64,000 bases of DNA from NCBI GenBank assembly GCA_902167325.1, contig LR632930.1, forward strand, positions 1,178,001 through 1,242,000, read 5' to 3'. The notes below the pieces were generated by a model. The model made no database searches. It was not told the origin of the DNA and worked only from the letters and a program-made list of their open reading frames with translations. Below are positions 53,575-61,045 of the stretch, piece by piece. The position numbers and the translations under genes were made by a program. Source of the stretch: Chitinophaga pinensis. GTDB taxonomy: Bacteria; Bacteroidota; Bacteroidia; Chitinophagales; Chitinophagaceae. Numbering within the stretch: position 1 is the stretch's first letter; each line of letters starts with the position of its first letter.

Positions 53575-55296
53575 ATGCCCAATGCTCATATTACAGCGCC
53601 CCCAAGGCAGTTTCTTCCGGCAGATTTTGCCGTAACCACCTGGGATGCGTTGCAGCCATATTTTGAAACGCTCCAGCAACGACCCATCAACTCAGCCGAA
53701 GAACTTTCCCAATGGCTGGCGGATATCAGTGAGCTGGAAGCAGTGATCAGTGAAGACGCCTGCTGGCGCCAGATCCGTATGACGCGTGATACCGCCAGCA
53801 AGGAATACGAAGAAGCCTTCACCTTCTTCTGCATGGAAATCCAGCCTAAACTGCAGCCTTATGCAGATGCGCTCAACCGTAAACTGCTGGACAGTCCTTT
53901 CAGCGCAAAGCTTGACCCCGCACAATACTTCCCCTATCTGCGAAACGTCCGCAAACAGGTGAAGCTGTTCAACGAGAAAAATATTCCTATTCAGGCAGAA
54001 CTGAGTGTAATGGCGCAACAATATGGCGTCATCTCCGGTGCTATGACCATTGAGGTAAATGGTCAGGAGTACACCCTGCAGCAGGCTGCCAAGTTCCTGG
54101 AGAACCCCGACCGTAAGCTGCGTGAGGAGGTTTTCACCAAAACGGGCGAACGCCGCCTGCAGGACCGTGAAAAGCTGGATACCCTTTTTTCCACACTTGT
54201 AGCCAAACGGCATGAAGTAGCGCAGAACGCTGGATTTGCCAATTACCGGGATTATAAGTTCGAAGAACTGGGCCGTTTTGAATACACGAAAGAAGACTGC
54301 TTCCAGTTCCACCAGGCTATCCGTGAACACATCCTGCCACTGGTAGGCCAGGCCCTCGAACGCCAGCGCATCAAACTGGGCCTCGATACGCTGCGCCCCT
54401 GGGATGGCGACGCAGAGCCTGAAGGAACCAAACCACTGGAGCCTTTCAAGGATGGTAACGAACTCATCGCCAAATCCATCGCGTGCTTTAAAGAGCTGCG
54501 CCCCTTCTTCGGAGAGTGCCTCGAAGTAATGCAGGAAATGAAACGCCTCGACCTCGACAGCCGTAAGAATAAAGCCCCGGGTGGATATAATTGTCCACTT
54601 GCGGAAACGGGCGTGCCTTTCATTTTCATGAATGCTGCCGGACAAATGAAAGACCTCACCACCATGGTGCACGAAGGCGGCCACGCCGTTCACTCCTTCC
54701 TCAGCCACAACCTACCCCTCAGCGCCTTCAAGGAGTATCCTATGGAGATCGCAGAAGTGGCGAGCATGAGTATGGAGCTGTTTTCGATGGACCACTGGCA
54801 TCTCTTTTTCGATAATCCGGAAGTGCTGCGCCGCGCCAAACTGCAACAGCTGGAGCGGTCTATCGTCATCTTCCCATGGATTGCTACCATCGATAAGTTC
54901 CAGCACTGGATCTACGAAAATCCTGCCCACACGCCGGAAGAGCGTACCGCGGCATGGGCGCGCATCCTCGACGAATTCACTCCCGGAAATATTGACTGGA
55001 CAGGCTTTGAACATTTCCGTGCCAGCAACTGGCAGCGCCAGCTGCACCTCTTCGAAGTGCCTTTCTACTACATCGAATACGGTATTGCCCAGTTGGGCGC
55101 CATCGCTATGTGGAAGCAGTATCGCGAAAAGCCGGAAGAAGCGTTGGATAATTATATGAAAGCGCTGAGCCTGGGGTATACCAAAACCCTGCCCGAGCTG
55201 TATGAAGCAGCCGGTATCCGGTTCGACTTCTCGCCCGCATATGTAAAAGAGCTGGCGGATTTTGTGCAGCAGGAAATCAACCTGATCACGAAGTAG
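53575..55296 (+). CDS. M3-family zinc oligoendopeptidase
   Basis: 573 residues from the ATG at 53575; an in-frame start at 53488 adds 29 residues that do not fit the family. Cytoplasmic metallopeptidase that degrades short peptides. The zinc motif is HEGGH at 366-370 (His366, Glu367, His370), and the third ligand Glu lies in EIAEVASMSMELF about 25 residues later. The all-helical M3 body is typical (FANYRDYKFEELGRFEYTKEDC, FEHFRASNWQRQLHLFEVPFYYIEYGIAQLGA). Size fits M3 oligoendopeptidase F-like enzymes. A bidirectional terminator follows. Confidence 0.94.
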   Translation: MPNAHITAPPRQFLPADFAVTTWDALQPYFETLQQRPINSAEELSQWLADISELEAVISEDACWRQIRMTRDTASKEYEEAFTFFCMEIQPKLQPYADALNRKLLDSPFSAKLDPAQYFPYLRNVRKQVKLFNEKNIPIQAELSVMAQQYGVISGAMTIEVNGQEYTLQQAAKFLENPDRKLREEVFTKTGERRLQDREKLDTLFSTLVAKRHEVAQNAGFANYRDYKFEELGRFEYTKEDCFQFHQAIREHILPLVGQALERQRIKLGLDTLRPWDGDAEPEGTKPLEPFKDGNELIAKSIACFKELRPFFGECLEVMQEMKRLDLDSRKNKAPGGYNCPLAETGVPFIFMNAAGQMKDLTTMVHEGGHAVHSFLSHNLPLSAFKEYPMEIAEVASMSMELFSMDHWHLFFDNPEVLRRAKLQQLERSIVIFPWIATIDKFQHWIYENPAHTPEERTAAWARILDEFTPGNIDWTGFEHFRASNWQRQLHLFEVPFYYIEYGIAQLGAIAMWKQYREKPEEALDNYMKALSLGYTKTLPELYEAAGIRFDFSPAYVKELADFVQQEINLITK

Positions 55297-55315
55297 GAAT
55301 GTTGCTGAAAATAAA

Positions 55316-55347
55316 AAAGGGAGCGGCCAAACGGTCGCTCCCTTTCT
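55316..55347. terminator. Bidirectional terminator between the M3 peptidase and Fur-family genes
   Basis: 13-bp stem AAAGGGAGCGGCC with one G-T pair, flanked by A6 and T-rich ends; lies between convergent genes. Confidence 0.9.
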
Positions 55348-55363
55348 TTATACATTCAATATT

Positions 55364-55792
55364 TTACTGGCATAATTTACATACACCGCTCACCACTACT
55401 TCCACATTATGCATGGCGTAGCCCGAAGGGAGGGCGATGACAGGTACATCCGTTTCTTCGAGACACTGGGTGCTGCCACACTCTTCGCAACGGAAATGTA
55501 CGTGATGATCGTGATGCTCATGTTCTCGGCAATCGGATTTGCAGATGGCATACCGTACACTGGTATCGGTAGTGGGGATTTTATGAACGATCCCCTTGTC
55601 GAGGAATGTTTGCAGGGTACGGTAAATGGTAACCCGGTCAAAGCTTTTGCCGCTGAGCTTTTCGAAGTCGGCATGTTCGAGTGCGCCGTTACTTTTCAAA
55701 AAGAGTTCCAGTATCTTCACACGGGTATCTGTGACGCTCAGGTTGCTGGAACGTAACAATTGCACAATGATTTCTTTCTGTTTTGCAGGCAT
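55364..55792 (-). CDS. Fur-family metal-responsive repressor, Zur-like by context
   Basis: 142 residues. Winged-helix DNA-binding half with recognition helix DRVTIYRTL at 52-60, and a metal-binding dimerisation half with a His-rich run at 92-99 (HEHHDHHVHF) and two CxxC pairs, Cys102/Cys105 and Cys138/Cys141, which make the structural zinc site. Fur, Zur and PerR cannot be told apart with certainty, but the neighbours (MacB-like transporter with DUF3299 lipoprotein, CobW GTPase) favour a zinc sensor. Last gene of the leftward run, 11 bases after the SCO gene. Confidence 0.93.
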   Translation of the reverse strand: MPAKQKEIIVQLLRSSNLSVTDTRVKILELFLKSNGALEHADFEKLSGKSFDRVTIYRTLQTFLDKGIVHKIPTTDTSVRYAICKSDCREHEHHDHHVHFRCEECGSTQCLEETDVPVIALPSGYAMHNVEVVVSGVCKLCQ

Positions 55793-55803
55793 TGTTCAAA
55801 AAT

Positions 55804-56430
55804 TTACTCTTGCATCAACCGGTCGATGTCGGTTATCAGCTTGTCAATATCTTTCGCTTTTGTGCCTTCGTAGAGGCCGCGTATCTGGCCTTCGCCATCT
55901 ACCAGAGCAAACCACTGGGTGTGTATGAAGTCATCTTCTCCGGTAAATTTACCATCGTCTACCAGATAGCTTTCACGGGCCAGCTTATAAAGCTGCAGTT
56001 TATCGCCCGTTAGGAAATGCCAGTTCCTGGGATCTGCGCCATGTTTTTCGGCATATGCCTTCAGCACGGGGATGGAATCATAATCGGGATCGGAGGTATG
56101 CGACAGGATCATGAAGTTCGGTTTATCCTTGTATTTGGCGTAAATCTTCTCCATGTTCTTATTCATCACCGGGCAAATGTTGGTGCAGGTGGTGAAGAAG
56201 TATTCGGCCACGTAGATCTTGCCTTTCACATTATCCTGTGTAACACGGTTGCTATCCTGATCGGTGAAGCTGAAGCCCTGAACGGTGTGGCCGGGAGGAC
56301 CAAGAACCGGGAGCTTTTCTCCGCCTAAAAATTTCCCCGTGCTTTCCTTGATCAATAAGCCCGCATAAGCCATAAAGCCAATGCTCAGCAGCACGAAAAA
56401 TGAGGTGTAAAAGATTGCTTTTCTAGACAT
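55804..56430 (-). CDS. SCO1/SenC-family copper-binding thioredoxin-like protein
   Basis: 208 residues from the ATG giving MSRKAIFYTSFF. An N-terminal membrane anchor at 5-26 is followed by a periplasmic thioredoxin fold. The copper ligands are all present: Cys82 and Cys86 (TTCTNICPVM) and His170 (DFIHTQWF). SCO proteins deliver copper to cytochrome oxidase or act as thiol redox proteins. It has its own promoter element at 56458 but also follows the DUF3299-like gene at 67 bases. No oxidase genes are in the window. Confidence 0.93.
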   Translation of the reverse strand: MSRKAIFYTSFFVLLSIGFMAYAGLLIKESTGKFLGGEKLPVLGPPGHTVQGFSFTDQDSNRVTQDNVKGKIYVAEYFFTTCTNICPVMNKNMEKIYAKYKDKPNFMILSHTSDPDYDSIPVLKAYAEKHGADPRNWHFLTGDKLQLYKLARESYLVDDGKFTGEDDFIHTQWFALVDGEGQIRGLYEGTKAKDIDKLITDIDRLMQE

Positions 56431-56457
56431 GTCAAATTTATATCCTGATCTGATATG

Positions 56458-56465
56458 CAAAGGTA
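56458..56465 (-). promoter_or_regulatory. Candidate -7 element (TACCTTTG) for the SCO gene
   Basis: Plus strand CAAAGGTA, 28 bases upstream of the start at 56430. Confidence 0.5.
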
Positions 56466-56497
56466 GCACAGTTTCCGGACACGGTCCCTGAGCGAAG

Positions 56498-57067
56498 TCA
56501 TTTGTCGGTTACCTCAGCATTGTCGAGGTTATAGTACATTTCGTAAATATTTTTTTCATTGAGTCTCAGTACGCCTGTTGCCTTAATATAGTCGTCGGTT
56601 TCGAAATCCGGTTTTTTGGATTTGAAATTGAGGGTCATAACGGTTTCAGGACCGGCGCCACCGCAGAAGAAGCAGGAGCTGTTGGGATTAGCGCTCAGTA
56701 CATAGAGACCGCCTTTAGCATCTACCGGTACCATGTAACCGCTGATTTCCACTGTCTTGCCATTCAGTGCCTTGATGTTCCTGGAAAAGGAGGGGTATAG
56801 CATGGGCATTTTCATCTTTTCGTCGTACTTGCGGGTAAAGATGACATCCGACAATTGTTTCCAGGTCACTTTAAGCGGTGCTTCATTGCGAGGGGCCACG
56901 GTAATGGTGGAAACAGGGAGGCTTTCGGAGGCAGACGCACGGGTGGAAATGATCTGTTTCATCCAGGGTGCCGCGGCAAGGCTGTGACGGCATACTTGTG
57001 AAATGTCGGAACAGGAAACGAGGAAGATGGCAACTGCGGCCAGGGTAATTTTCTCCACTTTAAGCAT
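56498..57067 (-). CDS. DUF3299-like lipoprotein
   Basis: 189 residues from the ATG giving MLKVEKITLAAVAIF, overlapping the permease stop by 8 bases; longer frame upstream lacks a signal. Lipobox VSCS puts the lipid on Cys19. The core has KTVEISGYMVPVD, then SSCFFCGGAGPETVM, which fits the DUF3299 pattern with its CFFCG motif. Family knowledge: DUF3299 proteins accompany Zur-controlled MacB-like ABC transporters in proteobacteria. The CxxC could bind metal. The function is otherwise unknown. Confidence 0.78.
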   Translation of the reverse strand: MLKVEKITLAAVAIFLVSCSDISQVCRHSLAAAPWMKQIISTRASASESLPVSTITVAPRNEAPLKVTWKQLSDVIFTRKYDEKMKMPMLYPSFSRNIKALNGKTVEISGYMVPVDAKGGLYVLSANPNSSCFFCGGAGPETVMTLNFKSKKPDFETDDYIKATGVLRLNEKNIYEMYYNLDNAEVTDK

Positions 57068-58292
57068 TGGCAAGCGTTTTAGCAATATTAAGCCGGAAGG
57101 CGCGTACGGCAGGCAGCAAAGCGGCCAGCATACAGGCTCCAACAATGGCTGCGGCGGTAATACCATCCGCAGCGGTAAGCGGCATAGCGCCGGAAAAATT
57201 CAAATGATAGCCGGCAAACAACTCTTGTTGTAAAAGCAGCAGGGTTACCCGGCTCAGCACTATCCCCGTAATAACACCCAGCACTCCCAGCAGGAAGGCT
57301 TCAGCGAATACGAGAGAGAGCAGTTTACCCCGGGAGCCGCCCATGGTCCGGATTAGGGCCAGTTCGTAGCGGCGCTCGTGCGTGCCCTGCACCAGCGTTA
57401 CAAAGATACTGCATGCAGCCAGCCCGGCCAACAGCCAGCCAAGGGCACGTAATACCTTAGCTCCCGTTCCCAGCAGCGCTTGCAGCCGGTTGATCTCAAT
57501 GGCGGGTACCGCTGCCTGCATGTTCGTATTTTCATTGATCATCCGGGGGAAAGTGAGCTGCCCCATCGGACTGCGGAACTTCAGCAATACGGCGGTAACC
57601 TGCCTGTCGGGTACCGCCGGCTTTTCTTCCGCTTCATGGTCATGATCTTCCCCTTCTTCATGGATATGCGGTGCCTCGTGCGTTGCGTGTATGTCCCACA
57701 CGCTTTCCAGCGGGGTGAGCAGCAGCTGGTCGATGGCGAGGCCGGTGGAAGGGAGGATGCCTGTAACGGTATATTGCTGGTCTTCATGAACATGCCCGGT
57801 TTTACCCAGTCCATGTGTTCCGGCGAAAGTGCTTCCCAATTTAAGGCCCGCTTTGCGTGCGGCTTCTGCTCCGGCCACTACTTCCATAGAGTTGCCAAAT
57901 ACTTTACCAATGGCGGGCTTTAACTGATATTTATCGAGGTAAGCCTGTGTGGTGCCGATGATGCGGAAGCCGTGGTAGGAGTCTCCCAGCGAAATGGGAA
58001 CGGCGGATTCCACCATGGGGTTATCCATGAAGGGGGCTGCTTCCGCGAGGGAAATATTGCCGGTAGGGTTATCAAGATGGTAAACGCTGCTGAGGATGAG
58101 CTGAAGCGGGCTGCCCTTGGCACCCAGCACGAGATCTACGCCGTCTATCTGTTTTTCCAGTTGCTGGCGTGCCTGTCGGTTCAGTGCCCAGAGTACCAGC
58201 AACACGGTAGTACTGCAGGCAAGCAGCAGCCAGCAAAGTACGGTATAGAGTGGTTTATGAAGCAGGTTGCGTATGGCGATGCGGAAAATCAT
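57060..58292 (-). CDS. FtsX/MacB-like ABC transporter permease with His-rich loop
   Basis: 410 residues. One N-terminal membrane helix (about 17-36), a large periplasmic domain, and three C-terminal helices (about 270-290, 318-345, 370-395), the FtsX/MacB layout, with the coupling region RRYELALIRTMGGSRGKLL. The periplasmic domain carries a His/Glu-rich loop at 202-222 (HATHEAPHIHEEGEDHDHE) and GHVHED near 167, likely metal-binding. It overlaps the ATPase stop by 4 bases. With the ATPase and DUF3299-like lipoprotein it forms a MacB-type module in the inner membrane; direction of transport is not clear. Confidence 0.9.
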   Translation of the reverse strand: MIFRIAIRNLLHKPLYTVLCWLLLACSTTVLLVLWALNRQARQQLEKQIDGVDLVLGAKGSPLQLILSSVYHLDNPTGNISLAEAAPFMDNPMVESAVPISLGDSYHGFRIIGTTQAYLDKYQLKPAIGKVFGNSMEVVAGAEAARKAGLKLGSTFAGTHGLGKTGHVHEDQQYTVTGILPSTGLAIDQLLLTPLESVWDIHATHEAPHIHEEGEDHDHEAEEKPAVPDRQVTAVLLKFRSPMGQLTFPRMINENTNMQAAVPAIEINRLQALLGTGAKVLRALGWLLAGLAACSIFVTLVQGTHERRYELALIRTMGGSRGKLLSLVFAEAFLLGVLGVITGIVLSRVTLLLLQQELFAGYHLNFSGAMPLTAADGITAAAIVGACMLAALLPAVRAFRLNIAKTLANA

Positions 58293-58921
58293 GTGAGTTG
58301 GATGTGTTGTGGGAAAAGGGAGGTCAACCGGTTGTCGTGCGTTACAATAAGTAAGGCAGCTTTATGCCGTGCAGCCTGTTCGGAGAGGAGCCGGGCTACA
58401 GCTTCGCAGTTACGATCGTCGAGGCTGGCGGTAGGCTCATCAGCCAGGATAACGTTGGGAGCCGGAAGAACTGCACGGGCAATGGAAGCGCGCTGTTGCT
58501 CACCCTGACTGAGGCGTGCGGGGAGCTGATGCAGCAAATGATCGATCCCAAGGCTTTGCGCTACTTCCAGGAGCTGGAACTTGTTTGCTGTAGCACCGGT
58601 TAACCGCAGCGGCATCATCAGGTTGTCACCCACGGAAAGCGATCCTATAAAATGGGAGCGTTGGAAAACGATGCCAATATGCCGGCCACGGAAAGCATCC
58701 ATATTACGGGTGTTTAATCGACCGATATTGGTGCCTGCAATTTCTACAGATCCGTTTGCAGGAGGGATCAGTCCTGCCAGCATATGGAGCAGGGTGGTTT
58801 TTCCGGCACCTGAAGGGCCTGTGATCAGGAGGGTTTCACCAGCCTGGCAGGCCAGATCGGGAAATCGGATCACCCTGCCGCCGGGGTAGGTGTAGCTTAG
58901 TTCGCGCGTCTGGATCATCAT
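58289..58921 (-). CDS. ABC transporter ATP-binding protein (MacB/LolD type)
   Basis: 210 residues from the ATG at 58921 (MMIQTRELSYTYPGG); a start at 58951 is open but adds a tail with no family match. Walker A 35-43 (GPSGAGKTT), Q-loop Gln87 (IVFQRSHFI), signature LSQGEQQR 137-144, Walker B VILADEP 157-163, and a switch His (VTHDNRL). The ATPase drives the adjoining FtsX-like permease. First gene of the leftward metal-linked operon. Confidence 0.95.
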   Translation of the reverse strand: MMIQTRELSYTYPGGRVIRFPDLACQAGETLLITGPSGAGKTTLLHMLAGLIPPANGSVEIAGTNIGRLNTRNMDAFRGRHIGIVFQRSHFIGSLSVGDNLMMPLRLTGATANKFQLLEVAQSLGIDHLLHQLPARLSQGEQQRASIARAVLPAPNVILADEPTASLDDRNCEAVARLLSEQAARHKAALLIVTHDNRLTSLFPQHIQLT

Positions 58922-58945
58922 ATCTGTCTTCACTTTTGTTTTGGC

Positions 58946-58967
58946 AACCACGTTGCAAACGGTGGTT
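58946..58967. promoter_or_regulatory. Dyad upstream of the ABC operon
   Basis: AACCACGTT and AACGGTGGTT form an inverted repeat around GCA, with a GTTGCAAA core at 58952-58959. Possible repressor site, placed 25-46 bases before the ATPase start. Confidence 0.4.
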
Positions 58968-59033
58968 TGAATTCGGCTAAGTTAGCTTTCAATACACACA
59001 AATTTCATTAATTTTAGGATAATACGCAACACG

Positions 59034-59057
59034 GCTGCAAAATATCCCTTAGCTTTG
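59034..59057 (+). promoter_or_regulatory. Promoter of the MerC gene: GCTGCAAA near-palindrome and -7 element TAGCTTTG
   Basis: TAGCTTTG at 59050-59057 matches TAnnTTTG, 14 bases before the first ATG. GCTGCAAA at 59034-59041 lies just upstream and resembles the cores at 58952 and 59531. Confidence 0.5.
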
Positions 59058-59070
59058 TTCCCCACAAAAG

Positions 59071-59499
59071 ATGCAAACTATGGCAAACAACCGACTCATG
59101 AATAAGCTGAACCTGGATATGCTGGGCATTGGAGCCTCCCTGGCCTGTGCGGTACATTGTGTTGCCCTTCCGTTGCTGGCGGCTGTGTTACCCCTGGCAG
59201 GCGCTGCGGTGCATTATGAGCCGCTGGAGTATTTGCTGCTGGGCGCTACCCCGGTTGTTGGGTTGCTGGCCTTGTACAGAGGGTACCGGTATCAGCACCG
59301 GCGCATTCGTCCGTCGGTATTATTTATTGCCGGGTTTGCTTTGCTGATGGCAGGCCATTTCTGGTTTCCGGAAGCCTGGGAACTGACTGGGATCGCGGTT
59401 GGAGCTGGCCTGCTGATTGCTGCCCATATCGATAATATCCGTTTTTGCCGCAAATGCCGGGTAAAGGAGCATGAAGTGGTGACCCGGAAAGCTGCATAA
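59071..59499 (+). CDS. MerC-domain membrane protein
   Basis: 142 residues; ATG at 59080 is an alternative start. Four membrane segments: about 14-40 (MLGIGASLACAVHCVALPLLAAVLPL), 50-68, 80-97 and 102-120. The ACAVHCVALPLL motif with two Cys and a His is the MerC metal-site pattern. In Bacteroidota this family often stands with Fur-family and CobW genes rather than with mercury resistance, and no merA or merR is seen here. A C-terminal CRKC pair (about residues 129-132) adds a further metal-binding chance. Start of a rightward run. Confidence 0.88.
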   Translation: MQTMANNRLMNKLNLDMLGIGASLACAVHCVALPLLAAVLPLAGAAVHYEPLEYLLLGATPVVGLLALYRGYRYQHRRIRPSVLFIAGFALLMAGHFWFPEAWELTGIAVGAGLLIAAHIDNIRFCRKCRVKEHEVVTRKAA

Positions 59500-59530
59500 T
59501 TCATTAGCCCTGTTCATACAATTGACAGGA

Positions 59531-59613
59531 GCTGCAACATACTTTTTCAATATAGATCATACTGCAGAACTGCATGCACATCTGAGTAATGTGCATAACG
59601 GCATTCGTATGCC
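59531..59613 (+). promoter_or_regulatory. Candidate control region upstream of the CobW-family gene
   Basis: Holds GCTGCAAC at 59531-59538, a perfect 8-bp dyad ATGCACAT/ATGTGCAT at 59574-59581 and 59589-59596, and a small hairpin GGCAT/ATGCC at 59600-59613. Role unproven. Confidence 0.35.
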
Positions 59614-59647
59614 AAAACTTTTCCCGGTAACCATTTAACCAGACTAT

Positions 59648-60880
59648 ATGCCCGCAAATGCTTCCATCACCCTGACAGCGGACCACTTCCGCAAAACATC
59701 CCGTAAACTGCCGGTTACCGTACTGAGCGGATTTCTTGGTGCGGGAAAAACGTCCCTGCTGCAACATATTCTCCATAACCGCGAAGGTCTCCGCGTAGCC
59801 GTGATCGTTAATGATATGGCGGAAGTGAATGTAGACGCCCGGCTGGTGAAGGACTCCGCCGCACTGCATCACACAGAGGAAAAACTGGTGGAAATGTCTA
59901 ACGGTTGCATTTGCTGTACGCTGCGCGAAGATCTGCTCAACGAAGTACAGCGCCTGGCTGCGGAGAACAGGTTCGATTACCTGCTGATAGAGTCCAGTGG
60001 TATTGCTGAACCTTTGCCGGTAGCACAAACTTTTACTTATCGGGATGATGCGCTCAACATCGATCTCGGCGCATTTGCTGTACTGGACACACTCGTAACG
60101 GTGGTGGATGCTTACAATTTTCATCACGATTACTCCAGCCGGGAACTGTTATCGGAAAAAGGTATGACGGAAGAAGAAGACGGGCGTACCATCGTGAACC
60201 TGCTCACTGAACAGATTGAATTTGCCAACGTCATTGTCCTCAACAAAACGGACCTGGTAAGTGAGGAGCAAAAGGGCGCGCTAAAAGCACTCCTTCGCAA
60301 GTTCAATGCAAAGGCCCGCATTATTGAAGCTGTAAAAGGTGAAGTGCCGCTGAAGGAAGTATTGCACACGCAGTTGTTCGATTTTGAAGAAACCTCCCAA
60401 TCTGCGGGCTGGATTGCCGAGCTGGAAAAAGAGCACGTTCCTGAAACGGAGGAATATGGTATCAGCTCTTTCGTATACCGCAGCCGCGCCCCTTTTCATC
60501 CGGAGCGCTTCTGGGAAATGATTCAGCATCATTGGCCGCAGGGCGTAGTACGCTCTAAAGGTCTGATGTGGCTCGCCTCCCGACCTGATGTGGCAGTAAA
60601 CTGGAGTCAGGCTGGCCGCAGCCTGATGGCAGACCGTGCCGGCGTTTGGTGGTGCACCATCCCGGAAGGGAAATGGCAGCTCGATGAAGCCTCCGAAGCC
60701 ATGGTGCGCAGCCGCTGGCATCCTCTCTTTGCTGACCGTTACAACGAAATCGTGATCATCGGCCGGCAAATTGATGAAAAAGAGATCACCAACCGGCTGG
60801 ATGCCTGCCTTTGTACCAGTCAGGAAATCAAAAATTGGTCGCTTGGGGGTGGTTTTAACGACCCTTTCCCGGCTTTATAA
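59648..60880 (+). CDS. CobW/COG0523-family GTPase (metal chaperone, zinc type by context)
   Basis: 410 residues. GTP-binding P-loop [10 protein letters not shown] at 27-36, the metal motif CICC at 87-90 within [16 protein letters not shown], Walker B-type [11 protein letters not shown] and the G4 motif [10 protein letters not shown]-terminal CobW_C domain follows ([23 protein letters not shown]). G3E-family zinc members (ZigA, ZagA, ZNG1) hand metal to client enzymes during zinc shortage. The N-terminal 20 residues are an extension beyond the P-loop domain. It follows MerC by 148 bases. Confidence 0.92.
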   Translation: MPANASITLTADHFRKTSRKLPVTVLSGFLGAGKTSLLQHILHNREGLRVAVIVNDMAEVNVDARLVKDSAALHHTEEKLVEMSNGCICCTLREDLLNEVQRLAAENRFDYLLIESSGIAEPLPVAQTFTYRDDALNIDLGAFAVLDTLVTVVDAYNFHHDYSSRELLSEKGMTEEEDGRTIVNLLTEQIEFANVIVLNKTDLVSEEQKGALKALLRKFNAKARIIEAVKGEVPLKEVLHTQLFDFEETSQSAGWIAELEKEHVPETEEYGISSFVYRSRAPFHPERFWEMIQHHWPQGVVRSKGLMWLASRPDVAVNWSQAGRSLMADRAGVWWCTIPEGKWQLDEASEAMVRSRWHPLFADRYNEIVIIGRQIDEKEITNRLDACLCTSQEIKNWSLGGGFNDPFPAL

Positions 60881-60902
60881 AATTAGTTCCCGAAAACCCC
60901 AG

Positions 60903-60948
60903 GCCGCCGCCTGCCCGCTGTCCTCACGGGTTTCCCATAGGTGGCGGC
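60903..60948 (+). terminator. GC-rich hairpin after the CobW-family gene
   Basis: Outer stem GCCGCC/GGCGGC extended by CCT/AGG, with inner CCCG/CGGG. No T-run, so function as terminator is not certain. Confidence 0.45.
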
Positions 60949-60976
60949 TACTTCTGATACAGTATTATTTAGGCTG

Positions 60977-61025
60977 GTCTAAATAATAATTTAGACAAAT
61001 GTAGATTCTGTTTTTAAATTTGTCT
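60977..61025 (+). promoter_or_regulatory. Promoter/operator of the TonB-dependent receptor gene
   Basis: -7 element TAAATTTG at 61015-61022, 24 bases before the ATG. A perfect dyad GTCTAAAT-4-ATTTAGAC at 60977-60996 covers the -33 region. A second inverted pair, AGACAAAT at 60993-61000 and ATTTGTCT at 61018-61025, spans the promoter. Confidence 0.6.
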
Positions 61026-61045
61026 CATAATTAATTCGAATCTCC

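Noticed and set aside
59071..59499. Mercury resistance operon
   Set aside because: MerC domain only; no merA, merT, merP or merR, and the context is a Fur/CobW cluster.
60888..60951. Riboswitch (cobalamin or TPP type) upstream of the TonB receptor
   Set aside because: A GC-rich hairpin only; the conserved core sequences of these riboswitches are missing.
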